From: Piper betle | Taxonomy: Eukaryota; Streptophyta; Magnoliopsida; Piperales; Piperaceae | Length of the DNA stretch: 64,000 nucleotides | Direction of reading: 5' to 3' | Assembly: GCA_033002965.1 (NCBI GenBank) | Contig: JAURVB010009299.1 | Span: 55,052-119,051, forward strand | In this document: in pieces, positions 49,781 through 63,849 of the stretch | Layout: each line of letters begins with the position of its first letter | Numbering within the stretch: position 1 is the stretch's first letter | The notes under the pieces: model-generated | Seen by the model: only the letters and a program-made list of their open reading frames with translations | What the model was told of the DNA's origin: nothing | Databases searched by the model: none | Program-made: the position numbers and the translations under genes

Positions 49781-52293
49781 GTTTGGCCCCAAGAATTGGC
49801 CCACTAAGTTATATAAAAACTCGTTAGTCGCGTCGGTAGGGTTAATTAATCATTTAAAATAAAATTCTGCCAATGTTTATGTATTATTTTTTAAATTATA
49901 AATTAAATAAAAGGTCGACGAATTATGTCAAGGAGTGTATTCGGATGTCAAAATTTTATATTTTTGTTGGTTCTAAGTAAACGGGCCAATGCATAAGGCA
50001 AAATACTTATTAATTGATGCGAAAATTTTGTCAATATTTTTACATTATTAACTTTAAGTTTGAATGAAAAAAAAGCCGAATACATTATATGTTAGGAAGA
50101 GTAGCTGATATATTATGTCATGATTTGAATGAAAGTTGTGAAAGAGTGAACTTTTTTAATTTTTATTGATGAATTGTTTGATGTATATTGGGCATTGTAC
50201 AAATGTGCTTAATTTCAGATACTATTTTAATGTGAAAATAAAAATTGAGATATTATTTTATTGTATTTCTTCTTAAATTATTTTATACCTACAATCCTAA
50301 ATAACACAAAGGAGACCTCAACTGTAGCTCTGTTTTCGGCCCATAGTTTTTTATGGCCCATTTAGATTTTGGGCCTATAAGAAAAAGGTGTGGGTTTTAG
50401 AGCCCAAAGCCCAGTATTACATGTAAAAGAAACCGGTTTGCTTAGGCAACATTCTTAGTCCCACTTATGATTTTTGTTTAAATGAACAATTTTTATAGTT
50501 TTAGTGAAGATTAATTATTTTTGGGTGGAAAATAATCAATTATAAGGTCTTACTCCGAATAAACACGTGGAACAACGGGATACGTATGAGCAATAATATC
50601 CAGTTTTATTGAAAATTCGAAATTGCTATTGATTAATGAATGAAGATTTTATTATAGAGTATTATTATTATATTAATTATAAGACCCTTTCAACTGATTT
50701 AAGACCTTTCAACTGATTGTAACCATCCGAAACTAAATATGTTTTAAATTATTTTACCAAATAATTTTAAATATATTTTATGAAAACATATAGTAGATGA
50801 ATTTTAGGGGAATGCCTAATTGTAGATAGCACTATAGTCAAATGATATTGTGGGCCATTATATAAAATCGAATTGTTGGTGATTTTAAAATAATTATCAA
50901 GTAACTTTAATAGGGTCATGGAAGGAGCATGAATGCTAGAATACGTGTAAGACATAAATTAGGGACGATGTTACGTCATGCGTAATTTATAATATAGATA
51001 AATTTTAACCTTATATATAAATTTGTTTTGACTAATAAAATAAATTATAATAATTTAATATCTTAATTGTAGTTTCATGAATGACTTTAAAAATAAATGT
51101 TAATTGAATTAGATGATTAACTATACCAATTTAATTTATTATTTTTAAAATTTTATTATATTTTGATTGGTTATATTTTTAATTAGCTGTCAATATTAAG
51201 TTCTCATCATATATACATATCTATATGTATATATGAGAAGACGAATAGTTGCTTTGTTGTTAGTACAACTGGACGTAAATTCTAGAGAATAAACTATTAA
51301 TACATGAATCTCTATCATCCTAAATTATAATAAAAGAGGCTCACGGTCTCTTCGTCTACAACTATTTCGAGGGAGGAAAAATGGAGAAATAGGAAGAACA
51401 AAAAGTAGAAATCTCGGTATGAAATTCATTTTATTTTTTGTACAATGTTGATTATCATATACTATTTAGCTCCTCCTTGTATAAATTTTAGTTGGGATGA
51501 TGTTAAACAATTTAATTATTTGCTGTTAATTTCATGGATTTATTCTTGTTATTTTATCATCATTGTTGATTTAGGAATAGATGGATAGCAATTGTTAATT
51601 AGAGTCTTTGTATAATCCGACAAGTAAATATTATAAAGACAATATAAACTTAGATGTTAGAAAAAAATCTAAAAAACCCACAATGTATATTCCCTGCGCC
51701 TACCTACGAAGGTGTGTTCATTTAGAGTATTTTTATTATATTAAGAACTAAGTGCCCATTATGAAGGAAAAAATTACTATATTTAATCTAAACAAATGTT
51801 GATTGGCCAAAAAGAAAACATGAAATAAACATGGAACTAATGAAAACATATAAAAAACATTTTTTAGAGATTAAAATACATTGATAAACATTATAAAATA
51901 CAAAACAAGATTTCAAACTGTTTGCTGTTTTCTACCTCTTACATCAAGTACATCCCAATAAACAAATGTCTTCTTATAAAAAATCAACAAACAAAAGAAT
52001 ATCTCTGCTCCATTTTTCCCCTCCATGCATAAACATCATCATCATAAAAAGAAATCTCATTTATAGTTCTTTCTCTTCATTAAATTCACATAATTTAATA
52101 AAAAAATTTCATATATTATAATTTTCGTAATCTTCATCATCGTTTATGCATTCAATTGGATCATGAAACATATCTCCAATTATGATATTGGCTTCATACA
52201 GTTTTTAGATCAAAATTTAGTATACAACCAAGAACAAACATATATTAAAAAAGCCATCGCAAGGTGGTCAATTTGACTCCAATCTTGGTCATG
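49781..52293. other. AT-rich intergenic region
   Basis: No gene or clear repeat is seen. Short ORFs lack recognisable domains. The right end is the upstream region of the PLATZ gene. Confidence 0.4.
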
Positions 52294-52301
52294 TATATAA
52301 A
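52294..52301 (+). promoter_or_regulatory. TATA box of the PLATZ gene
   Basis: TATATAAA lies 90 bp before the start codon at 52384, leaving a leader of about 60 nt if transcription starts roughly 30 bp downstream. Confidence 0.5.
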
Positions 52302-52383
52302 CAAGAAGGTTGGGGTGCAGGTCTGTAGGAGGAGAGGAGGAGCTTCGAGAGCAGAGCAAAGGTGGTCTCTTGCCAAGGAGGAG

Positions 52384-55300
52384 ATGAAGGAGGAAGAGAT
52401 GGTGGTTGTTCCAGCATGGTTGAGGGGTCTGCTTGGTGAGTCCTTCTTCTCCACCTGCTATGAGCACCAGGGGTTAAAGAAGAATGAGAAGAACATCTTT
52501 TGCCTCTCTTGCTGCTCTCCCCTTTGCCCCAAGTGCCTCCCTTCCCACTCCTCTCACCCTCTCCTCCAGGTATTCTCTTCTCTCTTCTCGTTCTTCTTGG
52601 GTATTCTTCTAGCGCTGAATTTGATCATGGATTGCTGCAAGCTTTTCTTTTGGATTGCTTGTTGCTTGGATTTTTTGGGTTTTTCCTCCCTCCTCATGTA
52701 GAGTTGATAAATGGTTGAGTGTTGAAGCTTCTTGTTCTGATTTTATAGCTATCATTTTCTTCTTATAATTTGGTTGTGGATATTGGGTAATTACTTTACT
52801 CTTCTTCAATTTACTTGTAGTAATTTTTGGTTTTTTTTCTCATTTCAACTGGTTTGGATATGAAGCACTGCTAGTGGTTACTTCCCATCTCTGGTTTTCA
52901 CATCTCATCTTTCTGTGATTGTCTCTTCTTCTGTAGATGGAGGATTACATACCTCTAAAAACTTTTTCTTTTGGATTTGAAATGAATCTTTTTTTTTTGT
53001 CAAATTGGGTTGTGAACAGCTCAAATTTTTACTGTCTGGCTTTCAAATTATGCTAAAAGAGATTATTTTGACAGACATTCTTTTTACTTTCTTTCCACTT
53101 TTACAGTTTTGTATGCCTTTCTGTTGAGATTTTCATCACCTCTTTTAGTTCATCAACTTTTTTTCTCTAGAAAAAGAGTGAAGGCATTTTAATTACTTTT
53201 TTAAAATTTTTACCTACTGTTAAAAACTTTTTTTTAAAAGTAAATTACTGTTCCCAATTCATTTATCACCTCAAAACTCTCTTTTTGTCCACATATCATT
53301 TCCAAATTGTCAGCCTGACAGCACCCAGTTAGAAAATTAAATTTCATATTCTTTATCATTTAAAAAAACAATTTGCTCCTTTTTATTTTCCCATGGATTA
53401 CCTATTGATGAGTCACCTAATACTCTCCCAAATTTAGAAGTTTGGATCAGAGACCCTCCCTCCTCAATTTGACTTTCCAGCTCCTGATTGATATATTCTA
53501 CCTTTTTGAAGGAAAATTACAAACATCAAAATTTAACTTAGATATAAATATTAATTATAATGCATTTAACACAAAAATTGAGTTACAAAAAAGGTTAAAC
53601 TTTGAAAAATTTCTCATATGTACCCCTCTCTGAGACAGTGGTTTATAAGGGCTTGGTGTTAGTTTAATTGGGCTCCACTCATAGTATGTGGGACCCACGA
53701 AATGGTAGGCCAGGGGCCCATCTCAATCATCTAAACATGGATTCCCAAAAGTGGGCCTTAGTCAACGCTGGTGATGGGCCTGCCAAGATGCCTTTGACCG
53801 CCTCTGCACCTCGGTCAGAGACGGACACCCATTCAATCTGTCCGGTTTGGCAGCCCGCCGGCCCGATCGATCGACGGCCTCGATTGCTCCACGTTTCATC
53901 CTAAGTTGACATCACAATAATTGTTCAGTTCTAGCAGCTGCTGTGAACTGGTACACATAGGGGGTGCAGTGGCATCATGTACTATTTTTTGGGTCAGGCT
54001 CTTGATAGATCCATAACGATCTTTTCATGGTCTGCTTGTGGTTTGCTTGTTTGTTTGTCAAATTCGAAATTCTGAATTGTTTAGGCTAAGTACTCTATTT
54101 CATAGCTCAATTATCATTTTCTGCATTGAATTCCTCATTTTGACTAGAAGAAAATTCTGGGTAATTTAGCCAATCATTTTTAGTACAACATAAGAACCGT
54201 ATTGGGTTAATTCGTGTTCATATAAAAGGATTAGCCAAAGTTTTGGGTTTTTTTAACATGAGTTTAGGAGGATCATTGTTTTAATGCTCATGAGAGAGAG
54301 AACCTTGAGTACTGGTTTTTCAGATTGATTTTTACATAATTTACTGTAATTCTTGACAGTATATATTGTTTTAATATTGGGTATTATAATTGAACAGATT
54401 AGAAGATATGTGTACCATGATGTGGCCAGATTGGAGGATATTGATAAGTTGGTTGATTGCTCATATGTGCAGGTAATATGATCTTTGGATTAATGTTCTT
54501 GCTTTGAAAGTTCAAATACCATATATATAATGTTAATTTGGCTGGTGAATTGAATTGGATTTAACTGTTTATGAAACTTGTGAATGTGATTGGGGCACAG
54601 CCGTACACAATAAACAGTGCAAAGGTGGTGTTCTTGAAGCCAAGGCAACAGTCAAGGGCTTGCAAGGGGTCAGGGAGGAACTGTCTCACCTGTGACAGGG
54701 TCCTCCAGGACCCCTTCCATTTCTGTTCCCTCTCCTGCAAGGTCTGACCTTCCCCTTCATTCTTTTTTCTTCATCATTTAATGTCTAATTCACCTAAATT
54801 TATGCAAATTCAATTGTGTCTAATGCGTATATGCCAATATTTAAACTTTGGGAGTAATTCGATTTTCCAAAAATTGGGTATTTGTAATCACATGGATGCA
54901 TCTTGGTTCTAGGATTTATGTTCACACTACCCTTTTTGTATATTAAGTGAAAGAAGAAGAAAAAATAATTCAAATTTTGATGTTTCTCTTAATCAGGATA
55001 AGATGTAATTGATCACGAGAACAATCAAAAGTTGCGGGTATGGTTGAATTGATTTGTTAAAAAATTTCATTGATTAGCCCACTCATTAGTCAAATAATAT
55101 AACTGTTCTGTAAATGGTCATGAGCCAAAAGATGTTACCATTTATATGGTAATCTCAACCAATTCACCTATATATTTATGCTTAGCAGTTGAAAAACGAC
55201 ACTGATTGGGTTTTGTATTAATTTTGCCCTAATATTCTGACGTTGTGATAACTCAAACGATTATGTGCTTTAACTTGTGAATTATAGCAATTTTTTATTT

Positions 55301-55905
55301 TCGATTATGTTTAGACCAAAAGATATTTTTCATGTGTTATAAAGGTATGTGATTTTTTTACTTTATATTTATTCTTATACTATATTAAATCAATTTCATC
55401 TTCACAATCAAATCATTATAATTATTATTCTTATAATTTAGGGTTAACTCTAAATAATTCGAGTCCGAGTTGAGATATCCTGCGGGTACAGACAACTTGT
55501 GCTCAACACATGGAACTTGTAGAATGGCTTTTTGTATACAGTGACCTGTCTGTTTCCTCACAAGAAGTATCACAATTTTGGTTGCAGGTTGAACATGTTG
55601 TGTTGCAGGAGCAGGACTTATCAGGCATTGTCCACAGCATGGACCCATCAGATCAATTGGCCATTTCCCAGTTCGAGGGCCTCCGAGTGGACGCCGGCGA
55701 GGAAGACGGCCCGATCACCCCGAGCTCCATCTTGGAGGCCCCAATGCACTTCAGAGGCTCATCCTGCTCCGCCAACAGTAGCACAATGAAGGACTCAGAG
55801 GCTGTTGTTAAGAAGGAGAAGAAGGGCAGCTCCGGCATTGCCCCTAACCTCATGCTTTCTTTGAGCAGGAGGAAAGGTGCTCCCCAGAGGGCACCTTTTT
55901 CCTAG
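52384..55905 (+). CDS. PLATZ zinc-binding transcription factor
   Basis: Four exons: 52384-52569, 54398-54472, 54601-54741 and 55588-55905, all with GT-AG introns in phase 0, giving 239 residues without a lesion. The protein reads VVPAWLRGLLGESFFSTCYE, HQGLKKNEKNIFCLSCCSPL, CPKCLPSHSSHPLLQ, then IRRYVYHDVARLEDIDKLVD, CSYVQPYTINSAKVVFLKPR and NCLTCDRVLQDPFHFCSLSC. These Cys/His clusters are the PLATZ (plant AT-rich sequence- and zinc-binding) domain, which binds A/T-rich DNA and represses transcription. The C-terminal exon is a Ser-rich tail. ATG 52399 (MVVVPAWL) is an alternative in-frame start nearer the usual family start; 52384 is the more 5' choice. Confidence 0.93.
52570..54397 (+). other. 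Large intron 1 of the PLATZ gene
   Basis: 1.8 kb, T-rich, with a GC-rich patch (53660-53900) that has an open frame of 78 codons without domain. This patch contrasts with the rest of the intron and may be an insertion or a regulatory block. Confidence 0.4.
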
Positions 55906-58372
55906 AAACTTTGTGTTTGATATCAGTGGCCGAGTACAGTAAAAAAAAATGGAGAAGCCCAAAAACCCAGAAAAAAGAATGAACTTGCTGATACATATTA
56001 CTAAAGTATTATCAGTAGGAGAATGTTGTAATTGCATTTGCTTGTTTGGTTAGCTACACTTTCCTTTACTCCTTAGGTGGTCAGTGACTCTGTATTCCTC
56101 ATGAGTCATGCATGGGTCATCTTCTGACTATCAATTTTGTATCTCTTGTAAAGGAATCAATGCCGGTATATATATAATAAATATACTTGGATTCTTTTCT
56201 ATGGAAACTTTATTTATTTATTTATTTCTGTTTCTTGTCAGCACTTGTGCTCAACAGGCAAAAGGTGATATCTATTGCCTACTGTTTGCAGACTAAAGTA
56301 GCCAGTATTTATAAGAAGATACATGTGAGTGGTGTGTACCACAAAGCTAGCTTTGAGATGCCCAAAACAGTGTGGTCTCTTTTAGGTCTTCTGCAGAAAA
56401 TTTTTTTACGTGGTTTGAAAAAGTTATCTGCAGTATAGTCCAACTTGTAAACTCGGTGCTGTAATTTTTTCACTGTAAGAGGTCTTATTTCTGTGAAACC
56501 TATTTATTTTTTCTTGGGATTAAATACAATAAAACACTATATTGGCCCCTTGATGCTTAGGAATTGCTAATAAATTCTTTTTTATTGTGTTTGATGAAAA
56601 GTAAGAGATTTAACTAATAAAAAATACAAGTAAATTTTATTTTTAAAATTAGAGTCTATATATCATGATCCCACCTTCAATTTAGATTTTATCTATAAAA
56701 TTAAATTATATTTCTGAAGTATATAAGTCGCACACGGAGCAACATCCCTGCCTAGTAATATTCAAACTTCTAACTTGCTTGTGGAGTTAGGGTGTACATA
56801 TGAAACACATGCTTGTAAATAAATAATAAAATGCATTATAATATTTATGGGTAAATCATGCAGTTTCTTATTTTCTCGATAAAAAAACGTTAGTTTCTAA
56901 CTCATTGATGAAAGTGTTATTTTTTTTCCAAAGTACCAGTAATAATGATTAACATGCTTAGAGTAAATTTCACTAATATATATATATTCATGTATATCAA
57001 CTATTACCACTTGAATGCAGAATTTGCACAGGAAGATAAATTTTGTTATTTTATTGGGCACAAGAGAACATTGCATCGTAACAAGAGACTTTTTAATTTC
57101 TAACCTGTCACTCTTTAAATGTTGAAATAAATATTAAATAGTTATGTTTCTTTTACCCGTTTGAGTTTATGAGATAAATAATTAATAAACCATCTAACTT
57201 AATTAGTATGATATTAGAGTGAAATGGTTGCGAGGAATATTAAAGTGCCTGTTGTTTATATGGACAATTTACCCATGTTTGTTTATGGATTTAATTGTTA
57301 GAATTTAACCTATATATGTAAACAAAATATTAAAATAAATACCAAATAATTCTCTTCCCTAAAAATTTGAGCTTTTGGAAAATGACCTAAACCATGTAAA
57401 ATCTAGTACACCGAATTAACTACCCATTACTCAAACACCAATCTATTTACTTACCACCACTTCTTCTCATTAGAATTTTCACCAATTCAGAAAGGAACAA
57501 GGTCTAAATAGACCCAAATGTCAAAGTTGGAGGATCTGATAAACATGGATGCTCCTTTGGATTGAAAGCTAGAGGCATTATAGGTTGGATTGGAACAGGA
57601 AACACTGTTTGGATTTCCACAGAAGCCACAATTTGTCCATTCTGTGCTTGTTGACAAGAGGAGAGATAAATTTTTTTGTCAGGCCAAGGAAGAAGAAGAC
57701 GACACGAGGATTTTATGTATTATAAGTTAGGCTTTGAACGAGTCATGGGTGTGTGCTTGTGACTCACTAAGAGTTTGTATTTTTTGTGTGTTGCCCACAT
57801 GGGGCTTTCTATTTCTATTGCTCTTCATAAATTAAGGTGGACCAAGGAACTTCCCTCCAAGTATGTATCATAAGGATTAGGGCTAAGAGTTGATGTTGCA
57901 TCTCCCCCACAATGTGTCCCTTAACTATGTAAATTTTACAAGGTTAAGGTTTGATCATAGAAGATTTATTAAATAAAAGTTGTTTTGCTAATTTTGAAAT
58001 TTTGAAATTGTTCGAAAATGTAAAACACAATAATTTGTTTCTTCTCTCCATGGTATAAAAACGTTGAAAGTTGCATTTACCCAATAAATAAGTTTTTTAA
58101 CTGAGATTAGATTTGGTTGTTCTCTAGATCGAGGTTTTAAAAACAAATTTATGGTAAAAATTCTTCGAGTCAACTCCTCTCTATAGCTTTCTAAGTCAAA
58201 CTCTCTTGATGACTCCTTAGTAATAGATTTAATGATCGACTCGGACTAAGCAATAAAAGTCATTAAAACATATTATTTTTTAGTTTAGCTAAATTAATAT
58301 TTTGAAGTAAAGTTTATTATATATGTTATCAGTTTTAAGTGTCTGTAAAAACAATACATTGATTTTATATAA
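55906..58372. other. 3' flank of PLATZ gene and AT-rich intergenic DNA
   Basis: The first 150-300 bp is probably the 3' UTR. The remainder has no recognised gene. The last part (58150-58350) is a diverged repeat also found at 60665-60850 and, inverted, at 45190-45375. Confidence 0.45.
58150..58350 (+). repeat. Dispersed repeat family R2, copy 1
   Basis: Shared with 60665-60850: CAACTCCTC/GACTCCACTTC start, a CTAAGTCAAACTC/CTAAATCAAATTC block, ATTTAATGATCGACTC/TTTATGATTGATTCTA, and TTTAGTTTAGCTAAATTAAT. The copy at 45190-45375 is inverted and more diverged. Non-coding. Confidence 0.5.
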
Positions 58373-58736
58373 GGGTATGTTTGATTGGTATGAAAATCCT
58401 GTAAATAAAGAAAATTCATATGAAATAGAAATATAATGAGATGAAATGACATAGAAATTTTAAAAATATTTCATACATGTTTCGATAGTAGGAAAATAAG
58501 ATAAAAAGTAAATATTCTTTCTCATGTGCATCTGTAAATGCCTCCCAACACTTTCCTCAATTTTTTTTTGTTTTTCATAAGAAAATGTTGCTTTGTAAAA
58601 ATTTTATATAGACTTACGGACATAGGACTGAAATTAAAAAAAATTTTGACTAAATTTCAAAATATCTAAACACAAGAAACTTTATGACTTAAAATTTTAC
58701 ATTTCTCGTGAAATATTGGGACAACCAAATGGACCC
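58373..58736. mobile_element. Tourist-like MITE (PIF/Harbinger type)
   Basis: The ends GGGTATGTTTGATTGG and (reverse complement of the right end) GGGTCCATTTGGTTG are imperfect terminal inverted repeats. TAA flanks both sides (58370-58372 and 58737-58739), the 3-bp target duplication of PIF/Harbinger elements. The length of 364 bp, AT-richness and absence of an ORF fit a non-autonomous MITE. Its left end resembles the GTTTGGTTGGCATGAAA part of the repeats at 1410, 8135 and 16145. Confidence 0.65.
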
Positions 58737-58739
58737 TAA

Positions 58740-61484
58740 CTATTGAACTTGGAGTTGAAAAATAATAAGTTGGCATTAATTGTAATCAGAGCTGACCAAG
58801 TTAAAAGTAAATCTAGCCATGATCTATTTCTTTATCAAAAAAATTTAGTCATCTGTTTAGATAAAATCATTATACATTTTTTGAAATTGGACAGCATTAA
58901 GTTCATTATCCATCGGTCTTGAATCTGACGACTCATATCAAGTTGAGTTGATACGATCTACTAATCATTATTTTTTCATAATTGTATATAATTTCCTTCT
59001 AATTTGTTTGTACAATAAAAAATTTAATAGCACTTCAATTAATGGAAATATATTACACTTGCCAATTGAGTCGTAGCTTGTCAATAATGAATATAGACAA
59101 TAACACATATATAACATTATATTTCCATCACTAAGTGCATAGTTATACAAACTTTTTTTAGAAAGAAAAATGTTCAATGTACATATACATTACCAGAAAC
59201 AATCATGACATGCAAATTTCAAATTTATTCAGAAACATTATTGGATAACATTGATATTGGTACAAGTTCGAATATCTGATATCCGTGAATCTAATTTGAA
59301 TCGAACCATTTATATCCAATCCGAAAAAAAATTAATTCGAATCTAACTAGTTTTGGATGGGATTCAGGTTCAAGCTTTTCGGATGTATAATTATCCAAAA
59401 AGTATAATTTGAATTGGATATGGATTTGGAGGGATTGATCCGTATCCTATCAGGATAAGTGATTTGTTATAAAATTATATTTAAAAAATATTTAAATTAA
59501 TATATATATTTTAGTTTTTGTCTATTTTTATATTAAAATCTATATTATTTATATTATTATATTCAATGGGCCGGATTCTGATTCGATACAAGTTTTGCCG
59601 ATTTGGATCGAACACATATATGATAAATGAAATGGATAAAATTTCAGATTGGGGCTTAGATTTTCAGATCCGGATGTAGCGATATCCATTTCATATCACC
59701 AGAAACCATCCCTACATTGATATCTCTATCGCAGGCTAGCTCCCCAACATGGAAGAAAGCAAAAATACTTTTCTCCTCTGATCATGCAGATTGTAGCCAT
59801 GGCCATGCAGAAATGATATAAAGGAGACGTAGGGCAAAAACTGGTTTTGCTCCATGGACTTAGTTATGGAGGGCCAAGAATGTCTGCAGGGCAGAACTCC
59901 ATGAATGTATGAGCACTTTTGCAGCAGCTTCTTGCCCGAATGATTGTGTTGGCCTCGCCATCCAATGCGTTTAACAAATTCGAGATGAGTGGAGGTGGTT
60001 TTTGTTTCTTCTTTCAAATTTGTAGCATGGTTTGTTTGTTTTGTTAATAATTAAATTGAATACGAAGTGCCATGTTGTTTTGTTGGGCATCTCATCTTGT
60101 TTTTTGGATGTAAGTTTGAGGTATTATAAACGAAATGTGAGAGGGAGATCATGGAGTTGGTAGTCAGTGACAGTACTCATCTTGAAACCATACATGGAAT
60201 TGCAGAGAATATTGGAAAGAGTGATGGCTCCTCCTACCTAATCTCATCTTTAGATCTATCAATCAAGCAAATTTAATCAACACATGATGTTAGGGCATTG
60301 CCCATTATCAAAGAAATTTTCTTTTAGGGCACCGTAGTCTTGATCGAATCCGCTGATGTACTCCGTTTAGGTTGCAAAAAATTAATAAAAAGGAATTATT
60401 ATTTGTAATTATATGAATCCTGAATTAAAATCCATATTCTTGATGATAATTTATATTTAGTTTGGCTAACCAAGACATAGTAAGATGATATTCATAATTA
60501 TTCATGTAATTAGCTAATTGTTATCACCTACTTTGAAATATTTATGTTTTATTTGTATTAATGTTTTCAAAAAAGTTTTTCATTTGCAAGGTACAAGGTG
60601 CCCAAAATTAGTTTTTTTTCCCACGTATAGTTTTCAAACTCTTTTTTGATTAAAATTGGATCTAGCCGACTCCACTTCATCGCTTCCTAAATCAAATTCC
60701 ATAGATAACCCCACAATGACAAATTTTATGATTGATTCTAGAGTCAAATAATATAGTTGTTAACATTTTTTTTAAAATTTAGCTAAATCAATATTTTAAA
60801 GTTGTAAATCATATATTTAACTGATTCAAGTGTCAAAAGAGCTATATATGTATATAACATTTTGTTCACTTGATTGAAAAAAGTGAGTTAGCTCGGAGTA
60901 CTCGATTCTACTCTATGGTACGACTAGTTGATTTTGAGTCCCGAAATTTTAAATTATAAACTTTTTCCTTCTTAAAGCTGGAGCACTTGCCATTTGCCCA
61001 GGGGAAAGATGATGCTTTCCAGCCATTCAGTTCTATTCTATTTCTTAATTTTCTTGGGTGGTGAGACTTCAAACCCTAGTGATGAAACTTAAACTAAAGT
61101 AGCTAGTGGGGAGACACCAGATGTAGGAGGGCTTTTAATTTGAAGTGTCCAGGATGGTGTTAATATATTGGCAACTCATGGCCATATTCCATGAGGTCAA
61201 TTATATATCATACTTTGCACACTTCTCCTTGTTCATTGTGGTATGACTTGGTGAATCTTAATATACTTTATTCTTTTTCCAATAAACAAAATATAAACTG
61301 TACCTATGTTGGTTCATAGATCAAAAAATTCTGACCAACTCTTGTATAATTGTTTATGTCCTTATATCATATATGGACCAAACATATTCTACATTAGCTT
61401 GTTTGATTTAAGTTCCTCTCAAATTACTCATAAGAGCCCTTAACTATAATAACTAATTATTTATAATTGTATATAATATATATC
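58740..61484. other. AT-rich intergenic region with repeats
   Basis: A stretch at about 59240-59705 is dense in GGATATCC/ATCCGG-like words and looks like a decayed DNA element. R2 copy 2 is at 60665-60850. The minus-strand frame 60017-59736 (93 codons) has no recognisable domain. No gene is supported. Confidence 0.4.
60665..60850 (+). repeat. Dispersed repeat family R2, copy 2
   Basis: Direct copy of 58150-58350 (GACTCCACTTC...TTTAGCTAAATCAATATTTT), 2.5 kb to its right. Confidence 0.5.
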
Positions 61485-61965
61485 CAAATTTATTAATTAG
61501 TTCTACATCCAATATTTTTAGGTATAATATCTAGTTTATTAGTTAGGATGCGCATATGAATTTTTAACTTAATTAATTAAGTGTTGAAGGGATGCCTTAG
61601 GCACGTTATGTTGCACTTGAGTCAAGTCGTTATAATTGGTATTAGAACCAATCAAGGATTGCATTAGATGATAGGCTAGATTAAGAATGTGAGTTAATGG
61701 TTGATCATGAGCCAAATATTATATAGGATAGCCGCTAATAATGGGCCAACCGGAGGAACTTTGAAGATAAAATTTTATAACATGAGTGGATTGTAATAGC
61801 CCAAATTTAGTTCCACCTCCAAAACTACCTCATGGTATTATATCAGGTTTATTAGTGGCAATTGTGGATATTAATCTTTAACTTAATTAATTAACTCTTT
61901 AAAGTAATAACTTAGGCTTATCATATTGCACTTGTGCCACGTAGCTATATCAGTTAATTAAAGTA
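61485..61965 (+). repeat. Two diverged direct repeats (R3)
   Basis: 61485-61640 and 61800-61965 share CCAAATTTA, TATAATATCTAGTTTATTAG-like, TTTAACTTAATTAATTAA, TTAGGC and TATTGCACTTG blocks in the same order. AT-rich and non-coding. Confidence 0.55.
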
Positions 61966-63792
61966 CAATAAAAATAAAAATAATAAATTAGGTTAGAATA
62001 AATTATCTCTTTAACTCATTCTTAGGAAATCTATATTTTTATAATCCAAGTCTATCTTCAACACAAACTATGTACAATATATGACATTTCGACTGGTACA
62101 TAAGTTTGGGCCAATCATATAATTTTCGGTCAATCCCGCACACTTAATCGCGGGAAATGGGCAGTTAAAATACGTAGACATCACAAATTAAGTAGGTCTT
62201 CATGAGAAAATAAATTAATTCAAGTCAGATTATAAATAATCTAGCTAAATTCATCAATTAATTTTAAGGCTTACTAATTTGGGTACTTCAATGTTTCCCT
62301 ATCAAGGTAATGAAAATCATAAATTAGGATGTATGTGGGCTACATAATTATGCATTGTGGGCTAAAATCAATCACAACACAACAAACATAAAACACCGGG
62401 CATTTTAGTACAACGAGAGAATACATCAATCCGCCACACATAAAACCTGACCGATTGGGGATCTAAGTTACCCATGCAGATACTGATCCTCTAAGCATTG
62501 CAAATTTGCAACATGGAGGAAAATGACGAAAGTAGAGATAAATTAGGTAATAAATGATGAAAATTTGAAAAAGGTAAATATATAAAGAAACAAAACATGG
62601 TTTTGGTCTATAGAAAAGTCAATTTTATAGTACATAAAATTCATAAATCCTAAAATATCAAATTTTAAAAAATGATCAAATAAAATAATAAAATAAGAGA
62701 GTGTAAGCGTGGACAACTACTATGTCCCATGGAACGAATGAAAATCCCATTGCAAACAGACCAAAAATGTAATGAGAACTAAAATAAGAAATATCAAGAG
62801 CCTAATTATAGGGTCCTAACTATCCATGACTCAAACCTGTCCGTCCTTGATCACATATACGGAAGTAATTTTGCATTAGTGATGAACTATTAATTTGTAT
62901 AACCATATTAAAATATTACTTAAATTATCTTAAATAAACATTTTCACAATTTTACGTATGATTCCTATTCTACGCAAAAGTGGCCTTCTTATCAGTACAT
63001 CTACAATCGGTGATCACTCAATACTGCCCGACCTACGAACAATAAGCATTTCTTTTCGTCCAAAATCCTGTCTTCGAGCATGTTTTGAGTTACACTTGAT
63101 CCCTTAGGACTAGAAAATCGAAAAACCTCCAACACTCCATTGTATATTTTGATTGAGTAGGTTGAACCCGACCCAACCAATGCCAAAGTTTTACTTTTGC
63201 CTAACCGACTAATATTAATTAATTTAATAAATTTTACTAAAGCTACACGTGCCTTCTCCGGGCGAACAATAAATCAGTTTATTTATTCAATCTTATATTA
63301 ACTATAAATATTTTGCCCTTATCTAAATATGTGCTTCATTTCTAAATAGTAATATTTCTAGCAAACAAAATAATTCAGTGGCCGTTTAATAATAAGCTAC
63401 GTAGCTCATCACATGGTACCTATTAATTATAATACGTACCCATAATAACCAATTCAATTGTCCGAGAATTAATTGCTCCAATGATTAAATTATGCTAGGA
63501 GGTAGACTACCCATATTCTAATTTATAAATTTATACTTTTTTATGCCTCATCAACCATATAAAATAATTAGAATTGTAAATCATATAATAACTTATTAAT
63601 TCCATCAAAAAAATAAATATAATTATACATATTAATCTACCATGAGTATTCATCAGTAATTTAAGCATTTACCACAATTCATTTACTATTCACATAGTTA
63701 GGAACAAACTAAATGTTGATAAATTAACATGAACCAACACTAATGCCTTACTTATTTATTAAAATTTTTTATGTTAGATACACATATAATGG

Positions 63793-63798
<6 letters not shown>
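61966..63798. other. AT-rich sequence without a recognised gene
   Basis: I see no gene, RNA or clear repeat boundary here. Confidence 0.4.

Positions 63799-63844
<46 letters not shown>
63799..63844. repeat. (TA)23 microsatellite
   Basis: Forty-six bases of uninterrupted TA dinucleotide. A shorter AT run is at about 41378-41400. Confidence 0.9.
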
Positions 63845-63849
<5 letters not shown>

